This document shows, one piece after another, positions 10,464 to 19,323 of a stretch of DNA of 64,000 nt (within the stretch, counting starts at the first letter, position 1; every line of letters begins with the position of its first letter). The translations under genes and the position numbers were made by a program. The DNA lies in NCBI RefSeq assembly GCF_021287045.1, contig NZ_JAJTBG010000007.1, forward strand, positions 190,664 through 254,663, in the 5' to 3' direction. The notes under the pieces were generated by a model that did not search any database, was not told the origin of the DNA, and saw only the letters and a program-made list of their open reading frames with translations. The stretch is from Oryzomicrobium sp. Lineage in GTDB: Bacteria > Pseudomonadota > Gammaproteobacteria > Burkholderiales > Rhodocyclaceae.

Positions 10464-11296
10464 GGCGTGCCGCCGACGTAGGGTTCCACGGTCACCGCCA
10501 GCTGGACGGGGGCCAGGTACTCGATCACCGCCCGGCCGGCCTGGCCCCGGGCCAGGAGTTCCAGGAGGGGCAGGCTGCGGGCGGCGGGAATGCCGGTGCG
10601 GAGCGCTTCCAGCTCGGGCTGGGCCATGGCCTGGGCGGCCTCGCCGGTCAGGGCGACGCCGATGCGGGCCAGGGTGCGGGGGCCGGGCGCCGGGGCGAGC
10701 ACCAGGGCCACGCCGAAGCAGCCGGCGATCGGCCGGGCGCCTTGCAGGGGCTCGGGGTAGGGGGCGTCGTAGGCGATCAGGGTGTTCGGCGTGCCGTCCG
10801 CCGCCACGTGGGCCAGGGATTCGAGCAGGCCGGCGGCGAAGCTGCCGTCTAAGGCGCAGAGCACGTCGGAGGTGGCCATGGCGCCGGTGGCGATGCCCCA
10901 GTAGCCGGCCGGGGCGTTGTGCACCGAGTTGTGGAAGCGGGTCGGCGACACGGTGCGGTCGTCGGAGGCCAGCACCTCGCACAGGGCGTGGCAGTTGTCG
11001 CCGTCGCCGCTGGAGGCGGCGAACACGGTGGCCATCCGGGCCGGGTCCTGGCCGGCGGCGGCCAGGGCTTCGAGGCCGATGGCCAGGGCCAGCTTGACGC
11101 TCTTGCCGGTGCGGCGCCGCTCCGCCGGGGGCAGGCCCTCCGGGGCGGGCAGGACGGCGGGGGCCGGGGCGTAGGCTGCGGCACCGGCCAAAACGGCCTG
11201 GGCGCCGGGCCAGTCGGCCAGGCCCGGGCCGAGCAGGCCGATGCCGTCCAGGTAGGCGGTGAGGGTGACGGGCATGGCGGTTTCTCGGGTGCTCAT
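10457..11296 (-). CDS. Ketosynthase-like chain length factor (beta-ketoacyl synthase N-domain only)
   Basis: A 279-residue protein resembling a shortened ketosynthase. Where a working ketosynthase has ACSSS, this protein reads ALDGS, so the nucleophilic cysteine is missing. That is the hallmark of a chain-length-factor partner. It would pair with the active ketosynthase encoded just upstream to set polyene length. The start ATG at 11296 overlaps the ketosynthase stop in an ATGA arrangement; a second possible start is the ATG at 11275. The name ApeC is used for this subunit in other clusters, but I did not verify orthology. Confidence 0.82.
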   Translation of the reverse strand: MSTRETAMPVTLTAYLDGIGLLGPGLADWPGAQAVLAGAAAYAPAPAVLPAPEGLPPAERRRTGKSVKLALAIGLEALAAAGQDPARMATVFAASSGDGDNCHALCEVLASDDRTVSPTRFHNSVHNAPAGYWGIATGAMATSDVLCALDGSFAAGLLESLAHVAADGTPNTLIAYDAPYPEPLQGARPIAGCFGVALVLAPAPGPRTLARIGVALTGEAAQAMAQPELEALRTGIPAARSLPLLELLARGQAGRAVIEYLAPVQLAVTVEPYVGGTPC

Positions 11297-12492
11297 CGGG
11301 CGTCTCCCCGGGCGAAGACCAGGCTGCAGTTGGTGCCGCCGAAGCCGAAGGAATTGGATAGCACCCGGGCCACCGGCGCGTTGCGGTTGGCCAGCAGGTA
11401 GTCGATGGGGATGGCCGGGTCCGGCGTGGCGGTGTTCACGCCCCCGGGCATCAGGCCGTGGGTCAGGGCCAGGGCGGCGATCACCGCTTCCAGGGCGCCG
11501 GCGGCCCCCAGGGTATGGCCGGTGTGACCCTTGGTCGAGCTGGCCGGCACCCGGTCGCCGAACAGGGCGGCCACGGCCTTGCCCTCGGCGGCGTCGTTGC
11601 TCGGCGTGGCGGTGCCGTGCAGGTTGATGTAGTCGATGTCGCCGGCCGCCAGCCCAGCGGTGGCCAGGGCCTGTTCCATGGCCAGGCGGGCGCCCAGGCC
11701 CTCCGGATGGGGCGACGACATGTGGTAAGCGTCGCTCGATTCGCCGATGCCCGCCAACAACACGTCGTTGCCGGCGGGGGCGGCCGGCACCCGTTCGAGC
11801 AGGGCGAAGGCGGCGGCTTCGCCGATGGAGATGCCGTCCCGGTCGGCGTCGAAGGGACGGGCCGGCCGGGGCGAGAGCAGTTCCAGGGAGTTGAAGCCGT
11901 ACAGGGTGGTGAGGCAGAGGGAATCGACGCCACCGACGATGGCCGCATCGATCAGCCCGGCCTCGATCATGCGTCGGGCCGAGGCGAACACCTTGGCGCT
12001 CGACGAACAGGCCGAGGACACGGCCACCGCCGGGCCGGCCAGGTCGAACCAGGCGCGCACGAAGCCGGCCACCGAGTAGGTGTTGTGGGTGGTGCGGTAG
12101 ATGAAGTCGGCGGGCAGGGCGCCGCTGGCAGGGTCGCGGCGGCGGTAGGCCTGCTCGGTCTGCAGGATGCCGGCGGTGCTGGTGCCGAGGAACACCCCGA
12201 TCCGCTCCCGGCCGTGGCGGGCGATGGCCGCATGCACTGCCTCGGCGAAGCCGTCCTGCCGGAATCCTAACTGGGCCAGGCGGTTGTTGCGGCAGTCCCA
12301 CGCGGCTAGATGGCCGGGCAGGCGCTCGTCGTCCACCCCGGCCACCTCGCCGATGGCGGTGGGCAGGTCGATGGTCTCGAAGGCGCAGGGCACCAGGCCG
12401 CCGCGCCCGGCGCGCAGGGCGTCCAGGGTGGCGTCCAGGCCGGCGCCCAGGCAACTGGTGGCGGTGTAGCGGGAAAGGAGCAGGGGAGTCAC
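11293..12492 (-). CDS. Beta-ketoacyl-ACP synthase, elongating KS of the APE cluster
   Basis: A 399-residue type II ketosynthase. The catalytic triad is intact: C162 in SSACSSS, H292 in LHGTATPSND, and H326 in KGHTGHTLGA. Its stop overlaps the start of the chain-length-factor gene by four bases, the usual coupling for obligate heterodimers. It should extend the aryl-primed chain with malonyl units. The other ketosynthase of the locus (21874) is a separate subtype. A 117-base gap separates it from the methyltransferase upstream. Confidence 0.92.
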   Translation of the reverse strand: MTPLLLSRYTATSCLGAGLDATLDALRAGRGGLVPCAFETIDLPTAIGEVAGVDDERLPGHLAAWDCRNNRLAQLGFRQDGFAEAVHAAIARHGRERIGVFLGTSTAGILQTEQAYRRRDPASGALPADFIYRTTHNTYSVAGFVRAWFDLAGPAVAVSSACSSSAKVFASARRMIEAGLIDAAIVGGVDSLCLTTLYGFNSLELLSPRPARPFDADRDGISIGEAAAFALLERVPAAPAGNDVLLAGIGESSDAYHMSSPHPEGLGARLAMEQALATAGLAAGDIDYINLHGTATPSNDAAEGKAVAALFGDRVPASSTKGHTGHTLGAAGALEAVIAALALTHGLMPGGVNTATPDPAIPIDYLLANRNAPVARVLSNSFGFGGTNCSLVFARGDAR

Positions 12493-12609
12493 GGACGTCG
12501 TGGCCTAAGGGGGCTATGGGGGCTGAGGGTAGGGTGCGGCGGCAGGTAGTGTCGGCGCAAACCGGCGGATTTTAACAAAGATGGATAACCGGCCGGCTGC
12601 CGTCCCGGT

Positions 12610-13338
12610 TCAGGGGCGGCGGGCGGACAGCAGCACGTTGGCGAACGGGGTGCCCTGGCTCATGGGGCGGACATCGACGGCGAAGCCCAGGTTTTCCAGG
12701 GCGGCGACCCAGGCCCGCAAGGGGCGGCAGTAGAGCCGCGACAGACGATGGCCGCGCACGAAGGTGACGAGAAGATCCACCGCGTTCGTCACCGCGAAGC
12801 GCCAGCCCGCCTCGGCATCCCCCACCCGCAGCAGCAAGGCGCCGCCGGGGGCGAGGCAATCCCGCACCCGGCGCAGTACCACGTCCTGGGCGGCGTAATC
12901 GACGTAATGCAGCACGTCCAGGATGACCACCGCGTCGCTGTCCGGAAACGCGGTGACGCAAATGTCCCCCTGGAGCACCGTGGCCGGCACCGGATGGTCG
13001 TGCAGGGCAGCGAGGGCCCGGGTGACGTCGGTGGGCATCAGTTCGACCCCGGTGTAGGCGGTGAGAACGGGGGGCGGCGCCCAGCCGGTGGGCCAGTCGC
13101 CGCTGTCGTGGCACTGCCGGGCGCTGTGCAGCCAATGGCAGAGCAGGCTCTGGCCGCTGCCCAGGTCGAGCAAGCGCAGACCGCTGGCAGGGCGGGGCAG
13201 CAGGCCGTCGCGCAGTAGGGCGGCAAAGGCCGGGTCTCCGCCGAGCTTGCCCCGGGCAAAGTGCCAGGCGAAGGCGCCGGCGGCGCGGAAGGCGTGGGTG
13301 GCTTGGTCGATCAGGCGGGTGGTAAATGCGTCGCGCAT
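12610..13338 (-). CDS. Class I SAM-dependent methyltransferase in the APE operon
   Basis: A 242-residue protein with a Rossmann-fold SAM site. Motif I is LRLLDLGSGQSLLCHW (about residues 54-69), followed by an acidic residue in TGVELMP and a later DVLHYVDY region. In aryl-polyene pathways a methyltransferase can decorate the aryl head group, so O- or C-methylation of the starter ring is a reasonable inference. The start ATG at 13338 is eight bases from the end of the deacetylase gene upstream. Confidence 0.78.
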   Translation of the reverse strand: MRDAFTTRLIDQATHAFRAAGAFAWHFARGKLGGDPAFAALLRDGLLPRPASGLRLLDLGSGQSLLCHWLHSARQCHDSGDWPTGWAPPPVLTAYTGVELMPTDVTRALAALHDHPVPATVLQGDICVTAFPDSDAVVILDVLHYVDYAAQDVVLRRVRDCLAPGGALLLRVGDAEAGWRFAVTNAVDLLVTFVRGHRLSRLYCRPLRAWVAALENLGFAVDVRPMSQGTPFANVLLSARRP

Positions 13339-13346
13339 GGCGGCGT

Positions 13347-14234
13347 TCAGGCGAAGGAAGAAGAAAGAGGGGCGGCGGGCCGTTGTGCCGGAATGGCTGC
13401 ATCCAGGGTCACCGGGGTCAGGCCCTGGGCGGCAAGGGCGTCGAGCAGGCGGGGCAATACCGCCAGCACCACCGGTTCCCCGTCCGGTCCGGGGGCGGCA
13501 TTGCCGTCGTGGAGCAGCAGGATGTCGCCGGCGGCCAGATTGTGGGTCAGGCGGGCGAGCACGGTGGCGGCGTCGCCGCAGCGGGTGTCGAAGCCGCGCC
13601 GGGTCCAGGTCGCCAGTTCCAGGCCGCAGCGGGCCAGCACCGGTTCGAGGAAGGGATTGCGCAGGCCGGCCGGTGCGCGGAAGAAGCGGGGCGCGCTGCC
13701 CGCCAGGGCGGCCAGGGTGGCCTGGGCGGCGCCGACTTCCCGGGCGAGGCCCCGGGGCCCCAGGGTGGAAAAGCGCAGGGGATGGCCCTGGCTGTGGTTT
13801 TCCACCCGATGGCCCCGGATGGCGATGGCGCGTACCAGGTCGGGATGGGCCGCAGCCCGGTCGCCGATGCAGAAGAAGGTGGCCCGGGCGCTGTGGTGGT
13901 CGAGCAGGTCCAGGATGCGGGGGGTGACGGCCGGGTCGGGGCCGTCGTCGATGGTCAGCGCCACTTCGCCCCGGGCGGCGGCGGCGGCCGGCAGGCGCCG
14001 GTGGTTGGGCCCCAGCAAGGTACTGCGCGGCCACAGGCCGGTGGCGCAGAGAATGGCGTGGTCGAGGACGAACAGGGCCAGCCCCCAGCCCCAGAAGGTC
14101 CAGCCCAGGCCGAGGAGGGGGGTGAGCAGCAGGGCCAGGCCCAGGGCGGCGTGCAGCGCCAGGCTCAACAGGACCAGGGGCGTGGGGCGCCAGGGGCGCG
14201 GCACGGGGGCAGACGGCAAGGGCGTGGTGGACAT
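13347..14234 (-). CDS. Polysaccharide deacetylase (NodB homology) inside the APE operon
   Basis: A 295-residue carbohydrate esterase 4 protein. Two or three hydrophobic segments at residues about 15-60 probably anchor it in the inner membrane. The NodB domain begins at LTIDDGPDP, which holds the catalytic base and a metal aspartate, and continues to NHSQGHP, with the two metal histidines. It would remove an acetyl or acyl group from a sugar outside the cytoplasm. Twelve bases separate it from the hydrolase gene and eight from the methyltransferase gene. Deacetylases are not core aryl-polyene enzymes, so its target is unknown. Confidence 0.85.
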   Translation of the reverse strand: MSTTPLPSAPVPRPWRPTPLVLLSLALHAALGLALLLTPLLGLGWTFWGWGLALFVLDHAILCATGLWPRSTLLGPNHRRLPAAAAARGEVALTIDDGPDPAVTPRILDLLDHHSARATFFCIGDRAAAHPDLVRAIAIRGHRVENHSQGHPLRFSTLGPRGLAREVGAAQATLAALAGSAPRFFRAPAGLRNPFLEPVLARCGLELATWTRRGFDTRCGDAATVLARLTHNLAAGDILLLHDGNAAPGPDGEPVVLAVLPRLLDALAAQGLTPVTLDAAIPAQRPAAPLSSSFA

Positions 14235-14246
14235 GCCGGGAGCCTG

Positions 14247-14975
14247 TCAGGCGGCGGCGCCGAGGGCGGGGCGGGTGGCCAGGCCCAGGGCATCCCGGTC
14301 GAGCAGACCCTGCCACAGGGTCCGCCAGGTGGGCCAGTCGTGGCCGCCGGCCACGGCGAGCACCCGTCCGGCGGGCAGGGCGTCGGCCATCAGGCGGTGG
14401 CCGGCGGAAAAGCGGTCGTCCCGTCCGTAGCCGAGGTGGAGCGGCAGGGCGGCGCGGTGGCCGCCCGGGTTGCCATAGCCCTTCAGCCAGGCCCAGACCT
14501 GGAATTCCACATCGTCCTCGCCCAGGGCCGGCGGCGTCCAGCCGGCCACGCCGCCTACAGCGGCGATGGCGCCGGTGACGGCCCGGTTGCCCAAGTAGGG
14601 CGCCAGGGCCAGCACCCCGTCCGGGGCGGCTTCGGCTGCGTTTTCGTGGCGGGCGGCGTAGGCCAGGCTGGCCAGGCCACCCAGGGAAATGCCCACCAGC
14701 CAGATATGCCGGTAGCCGCGCTGGCGGGCGGGGTGCATCAGGTCGTCGCGCAATTGCCCGAACACGGCGCCGTCGCTGTACAGGCTGACCGGGGCGTCGG
14801 CCAGGGCCAGGTCCAGGGGGAGGCGCCGTTCTGCCACCGCCGCGGCGAAGCCTTCCCGCAGGAAATCCTCCGGGGTGCCGTAGGCGCCGGGCAGCAGGAT
14901 GGCCAGGGTGTCTGCACCGGGGGGCAGGGGCGCCGGGGATGGCGCATGGCCGGGGCTGACGTAGAGGGCGTCCAC
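14247..14975 (-). CDS. Alpha/beta hydrolase in the APE operon
   Basis: A 242-residue alpha/beta hydrolase. The nucleophile elbow is GISLGG. The acid is probably in GYGRDDRFS, and the histidine in VAGGHDWPTW near the C-terminus. There is no signal peptide, so the enzyme should be cytosolic. It may act as a thioesterase that releases the finished polyene from the carrier protein, or as an esterase; neither can be decided from sequence. It starts three bases after the exporter gene, within the operon. Confidence 0.8.
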   Translation of the reverse strand: MDALYVSPGHAPSPAPLPPGADTLAILLPGAYGTPEDFLREGFAAAVAERRLPLDLALADAPVSLYSDGAVFGQLRDDLMHPARQRGYRHIWLVGISLGGLASLAYAARHENAAEAAPDGVLALAPYLGNRAVTGAIAAVGGVAGWTPPALGEDDVEFQVWAWLKGYGNPGGHRAALPLHLGYGRDDRFSAGHRLMADALPAGRVLAVAGGHDWPTWRTLWQGLLDRDALGLATRPALGAAA

Positions 14976-14978
14976 GGT

Positions 14979-17387
14979 TCAGTCGGCCTTGCGCTGGGCG
15001 AGGATGGCCGAAAAGACCAGGGCCAGCACCACGCCGGGGCCCACCGTGGCGCCGACGGCTTTGAGGATGGGCACGCTGGACAGCCCCAGGACGCCGAAGC
15101 CGGCCACGGTGGTGACGTTGGCCAGCACGATGGAGGCCAGGGTGCGCGGCGCCAGGGTGCCCTGGTTGAAGAACAGGGCGTAGTTGGAGCCCACCGCCAC
15201 GATCAGCAGCAGGCCGATCAGGTGCAGGATGGTGAGCTGCTGGCCGGCCAGCAGCAGGCCGGCGGCGACGATGGCCACAGCGGCCACCAGGGGCAGCAGC
15301 ACCTGGACGACGCGGCGGGCCGAACGCAGGGTGGCGGCGAGCAGCACGACGATCACCCCGACCCCGGCCAGGGAAAGCAGGATGGCTTCGTGCAGGTAGT
15401 TGGCGTAGAGGCCCTGCATCTCGTTCTTCATGTCCACCAGCAGGGGGGCGGCCTGGCCCGTCGGCAGCGGCACCTCGGCCAGGGCGGCGCGGATGCGGGG
15501 CACGTCCACGTTGCCGGTCTGGTCGCCGGCGCGGGGCGCCTTGAGGGGCAGCAGGACGGTGACCTGGGGGGGCTGGCCATCCGCCTCGGCGTGGCGGACC
15601 AGCATGGAGTCCACCGCCAGGGCCAGGGACGAGCCTTCCAGGTCGGCCCGGGTCAGGGGGGGCTGGCTGCGGGCGGCAGCCACGTCGGCGATGAAGGGGG
15701 CGAGCCGCTCGGCGCGCAGCGGCTGGTCGGCAAGGGCGGTAGCGAGGCGGCGGCGCAGTTCGTCGCTCTCGGGCAGGCTGGCCAGGCGGTGGTTCTGGGT
15801 GGCGCGGCTGGGCAGGAAGCGGGCTGGGCTCTCGAAACCGGCCAGCACGCCGGCATCCACCAGCCCGTTGAGCCGGTCGCCGACGCCCTCGGCCAGGCGC
15901 AGGGCGCTCTCCTCGTCCCGGGCGGACACCACCACCAGGTAGCGCACGTCCGGGGCGCCCAGGTCGGCGCGCAGTTCGCCATCGAGCCGCTGGTCGGCCT
16001 CGGCTACCGGCGAAAGAACGCCCAGCTCCCGGTTCCAGATATGGTCGTGGTGCTGGCCGACCACCACCAGGGCGGCCACGGCCACGGCCAGCAGGGGCCA
16101 GCGCAGCGCCGGCGCCCGGCTTACCAGGCCGCCCAGGCGCAGCCCCAGGGGGGTGACGTCACGGACGCGGAAGTTGCGCGGCAGCAGGTGGGGCAGCACG
16201 TAGCGGGTGATCAGGGCGGCTGCCAGCAGGCCGGCGATGGAGTAGAGCCCGAGCTGGGCCAGGCCGGGGAAGCCGGAGAAGAGCAGGGCGGCGAAGCCGC
16301 TGGCCGAGGTCAGCACTCCCAGGCGGATGGTGGGCCAGAAGGATTTCACCCAGCCCGCGTCGGCCCCGGCGCCGGGCTCGCGTTTTTCCGACTGGACGAA
16401 CAAGTAGATGGCGTAGTCCACCGCCTCGCCGATCAGGGTGGTGCCAAAGCCCAGGGTGATGCCGTGCACCAGGCCGAAGCCCAGGCTCACCGCCGCCACA
16501 CCGGCCAGGGCGGCGGAGGCCACCGGCAGCAGGCCCAGCACCAGGGCCGGCACCGAGCGGTAGATGACCAGCAGCAGGGTGGCGATGATGGCGGTGCTGA
16601 TCAGGGACAGGCGGGCCACTTCGTCCTTGATGGTGGCCCGGGACGAAACCGAGAACACGCCGGGGCCGGTCATCACCAGCCGGGCTTCCCGGGCGGCGGG
16701 GCGGTCCGCTGCCACCTTGTCCTGGGCGGCGGCGAAGGCGCTGCCCAGGGCGGCGATGGCCTGCTCCTGGGCGTCGGTGTCGGAGCCGGCGGCCCGGGTC
16801 TGCACCACCAGCAGGGCCCGCCTGCCGTCCCGGGAGGCCCATACCCCGCCCTTGTCGGCGGGGCGCTGGCCGGAATCGAGTTCCGAGAGCAGGGCGACGA
16901 TCTCGCCGGTGGGGTCCCGGGGCAGCAGGCTCTTCAGCAGCAGCCCGGCGGGGGAGGCGAGCAGGTCGATGCTCTCGGCGATGGCGTCATGCAGGCCGGC
17001 GGCGGTGAAACGTTCCGGGGTGACCGCCGGGGAAAGGGCGTAGCGGTGGGCGAAGAGCAGTTCCCGGTCCCGTTCCAGGCTCACCGATTCGCCGTTGGCC
17101 ACCGCCGAGAATTGCTTGTCCTGGCGTAGGGCGGCGCCCAGGGCCCGGGACAGGGCGGCCCGGGTGGGCACGTCGGCGCCTTCGACGCCCAGCAGGATCA
17201 TGCGCGAGACCACGCCGTCCTTGAGCTGATCCACCAGCACCTGCTGCTCGGCGGAGGGCGTCTTGGGCAGGAAGGCGGTCAGGTCGGCGGTGAAATGGCT
17301 GCGCGCGATCACCGCCAGACAGGCGGCGACGAAGGCCAGCCACAGGGCGAGGGCGGCCAGCCGGGGGCGGAAGCCGGCGCGGCTCAT
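14979..17387 (-). CDS. MMPL/RND-type lipid exporter of the APE cluster
   Basis: An 802-residue inner-membrane protein with a first transmembrane helix near the N-terminus, a large periplasmic loop, a five-helix block around residues 240-400, a second loop and a second five-helix block at the C-terminus. This is the twofold RND/MMPL layout. A family role in carrying the aryl-polyene lipid toward the outer membrane is likely. The start at 17387 overlaps the LolA-like gene by four bases, coupling exporter and periplasmic carrier. Longer upstream reading in this frame runs through the LolA-like gene and is not coding. Confidence 0.9.
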   Translation of the reverse strand: MSRAGFRPRLAALALWLAFVAACLAVIARSHFTADLTAFLPKTPSAEQQVLVDQLKDGVVSRMILLGVEGADVPTRAALSRALGAALRQDKQFSAVANGESVSLERDRELLFAHRYALSPAVTPERFTAAGLHDAIAESIDLLASPAGLLLKSLLPRDPTGEIVALLSELDSGQRPADKGGVWASRDGRRALLVVQTRAAGSDTDAQEQAIAALGSAFAAAQDKVAADRPAAREARLVMTGPGVFSVSSRATIKDEVARLSLISTAIIATLLLVIYRSVPALVLGLLPVASAALAGVAAVSLGFGLVHGITLGFGTTLIGEAVDYAIYLFVQSEKREPGAGADAGWVKSFWPTIRLGVLTSASGFAALLFSGFPGLAQLGLYSIAGLLAAALITRYVLPHLLPRNFRVRDVTPLGLRLGGLVSRAPALRWPLLAVAVAALVVVGQHHDHIWNRELGVLSPVAEADQRLDGELRADLGAPDVRYLVVVSARDEESALRLAEGVGDRLNGLVDAGVLAGFESPARFLPSRATQNHRLASLPESDELRRRLATALADQPLRAERLAPFIADVAAARSQPPLTRADLEGSSLALAVDSMLVRHAEADGQPPQVTVLLPLKAPRAGDQTGNVDVPRIRAALAEVPLPTGQAAPLLVDMKNEMQGLYANYLHEAILLSLAGVGVIVVLLAATLRSARRVVQVLLPLVAAVAIVAAGLLLAGQQLTILHLIGLLLIVAVGSNYALFFNQGTLAPRTLASIVLANVTTVAGFGVLGLSSVPILKAVGATVGPGVVLALVFSAILAQRKAD

Positions 17388-17992
17388 GATCCGGGTGCCC
17401 GTTCGATGGACATCACCGAGCGGTCCCCGTCGGCCTGGAGGATTTCGATGCTGCGCACGTCGCCCCGGACGCCGGCGATGCTGATGCGCGATACCAGGGC
17501 AGCCATCTTCGGGTCGTTGGGCAGCAGGTAGAGGGTCCAGCGTTCCGGCGTGCCTTCCAGGCGCAGGCCGTAGACCCGCTCCAGGGCCTTGCGGTCCCCG
17601 GCCAGGGTGCCGCGGATGCTTTCGACGAAGGCGGCCACTTCCGGATAGTCCTGTAGGGCCAGTTGGTGTTTCTGCTTGCCCCGCTCGATGGTCAGCAGCC
17701 CGCCTTCGAGCACCAGGGACTCGGGGCGAGGCTTGAGGGTGCGCTTTTCCAGCCGGTCCGGGGCGACGTAGAGCAGTTCGCCGGAAGATTCCACCGGCTT
17801 GTCCAGCACCGCCAGGTATTTCTTTTCGACGAACAGGGCCCGGTTGCCCCGGTTCTGGGCCAGGGTCTGCATCAGCTGGCCCAGGTCGAAGGCGGCCAGG
17901 GCGGTGCCGGCCGGCAGGGCCAGGCACAGGGTGAGCAGGGCCCGGGAGGCCAGGCGGGCGGGCAGGGGGAGCCGGGAGAAGTGAAGGAGCAT
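17384..17992 (-). CDS. LolA-like periplasmic lipid carrier
   Basis: A 202-residue protein with a Sec signal peptide ending about residue 33 (LCLALPAGTALA, then AFD). The mature part resembles outer-membrane lipoprotein carrier proteins (LolA fold): a beta-rich segment GELLYVAPDRLEKRTLKP, and no lipidation cysteine. In aryl-polyene clusters this type of protein is thought to ferry the hydrophobic product across the periplasm. It overlaps the exporter gene by four bases and lies 51 bases after the acyltransferase gene. Confidence 0.83.
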   Translation of the reverse strand: MLLHFSRLPLPARLASRALLTLCLALPAGTALAAFDLGQLMQTLAQNRGNRALFVEKKYLAVLDKPVESSGELLYVAPDRLEKRTLKPRPESLVLEGGLLTIERGKQKHQLALQDYPEVAAFVESIRGTLAGDRKALERVYGLRLEGTPERWTLYLLPNDPKMAALVSRISIAGVRGDVRSIEILQADGDRSVMSIERAPGS

Positions 17993-18043
17993 CGCAGGGC
18001 TCGTCGTATCGTCGTGGGGCGAGAGGGGGCTAAGGGCCAGGGG

Positions 18044-18991
18044 CTAAGGGATGGCCGGCGTGTCGCGGGGCTGCCAGAAATCGAAGAAGTTGAACCAGTT
18101 GTAGGGCGCGCGCCGGCACTGGGCTTCCAGGCAGGCGGAGTAGCGGGCCAGGGCGGCGCGCACGGCCGCGTCCCGGCCGCCGGCGGGAGTGTCGCTGAAA
18201 TCGGCGATCAATTCGAAGTGGATATGGTAGCGGTTGCCGCCGGTGTGCAGGCCGGCCATGAAGACCACCGGGCGGCGCAGCATGGCCGCCATGCGGAAGG
18301 GGCCGAGGGGGAAGGCGGCGGTGCCGCCGAGAAAGGGCAGTTCGACGCAGGCCCCCGCGTCCAAGGAGCGGTCGGCCAGGATGCCGACGACCATGCCCGC
18401 ATCCAGCCCCTCGCGCACCTTGAGCATGGAATCGAGCCGGCCCAGGGGGATCAGGTTGTGCTGCACCCGGGGATTGATCGCCGAGAGCATGGCGTTGATC
18501 TTGCGGGCGTTGTCCTCGTACATGAGGGTGGCGAAGTCCAGGCGCGGGTAGCGTCGGCCCAGGGCACGCACCGCTTCGAAGCTGCCCAGGTGGGCGCCCA
18601 TGAGGAAGGCGCCGCGGCCGTGGGCGCCGATGTCCTGGATGATGTGTTCGCCGACGATCTCCAGGTCGAACAGGTCGAAGCGATCGTTGATCAGGTAGAC
18701 CCGGTCGTGGATGGTGGTGGCGAAGGTGTGGAAGTGGCGGTACAGGTCGCCCAGCCGCGGCGGCCGGTCGAGCACCCGGGCCAGGTAGTTCCGCGAGGCG
18801 CGCCGGGCGGCGGGGGAGAAGGCCAGGAAATAGGCGGCGATCAGGTGCAGCACCAGCCGGGCGGCGGGGCGACCCAGGCGCAGGGAAATCCAGGTCATGA
18901 CCCGCAGCCAGAACATGCTGCTGCGTTCCGGCCGGGTGGCCCATTCGGCCCGGGGCGGCGGGGCGGGGGGAAGGGGCATCGGCGCGCTCAT
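18044..18991 (-). CDS. Lysophospholipid/lipid A-type acyltransferase of the APE cluster
   Basis: A 315-residue membrane-associated acyltransferase of the LpxL-like (LPLAT) superfamily. One N-terminal hydrophobic region (about residues 25-57) precedes the fold. H in the GAHLGSFEAVRALG segment matches the HX4(D/E) catalytic motif, and LADRSLDAGA is a second conserved block. It likely attaches the aryl-polyene chain to a lipid anchor, as in known APE lipids. The ATG at 18991 overlaps the dehydratase stop by four bases, which decides the start over longer readings. Confidence 0.85.
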   Translation of the reverse strand: MSAPMPLPPAPPPRAEWATRPERSSMFWLRVMTWISLRLGRPAARLVLHLIAAYFLAFSPAARRASRNYLARVLDRPPRLGDLYRHFHTFATTIHDRVYLINDRFDLFDLEIVGEHIIQDIGAHGRGAFLMGAHLGSFEAVRALGRRYPRLDFATLMYEDNARKINAMLSAINPRVQHNLIPLGRLDSMLKVREGLDAGMVVGILADRSLDAGACVELPFLGGTAAFPLGPFRMAAMLRRPVVFMAGLHTGGNRYHIHFELIADFSDTPAGGRDAAVRAALARYSACLEAQCRRAPYNWFNFFDFWQPRDTPAIP

Positions 18992-19323
18992 GCGTCCGGA
19001 GCGACGAGCCAGGTGAGGGCGGCGCTGGCCACCCGGGTGCCGTCGGCGGCGCTCAGTTCCAGACGCACCGTGCCGCCGGCGGCGAGGCTGCCGCTCCAGG
19101 ACAGGACGAGCTCGGCGTCGCCGCTGCCGGCGGGCAGGCGCACCGGGGCGAGGAACTTGGCCGAGCCGAGCTGAATGCCCGCCTCGTCCAGACCGCCCCG
19201 GCGGGCCAGGGCACGGATGGCCAGGTCGAGCAGGACTACCCCGGGGACGATCGGATTGCCGGGAAAGTGCCCGGCCAGGGCCGGATGGTCCGGGGCGATG
19301 CGCAGCGACAGCGTGGTCGTCAT
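18988..19323 (-). CDS. Short hotdog dehydratase (FabA/FabZ-like, ApeI type)
   Basis: A 111-residue hotdog-fold protein. The FabZ signature HFPGNPIVPGVVLLD is present with H19 as catalytic histidine. It is shorter than housekeeping FabZ and acts as the second dehydratase of the aryl-polyene system. It overlaps both neighbours by four bases (AMP-ligase upstream, acyltransferase downstream), so the three are translationally coupled. Confidence 0.87.
   Translation of the reverse strand: MTTTLSLRIAPDHPALAGHFPGNPIVPGVVLLDLAIRALARRGGLDEAGIQLGSAKFLAPVRLPAGSGDAELVLSWSGSLAAGGTVRLELSAADGTRVASAALTWLVAPDA

Noticed and set aside
13326-17129. A 1267-residue plus-strand reading frame over the polyene genes
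   Set aside because: It is the GC-rich antisense shadow of the deacetylase, hydrolase and MMPL genes, low in complexity (Gly, Gln, Ala, His) and without motifs.
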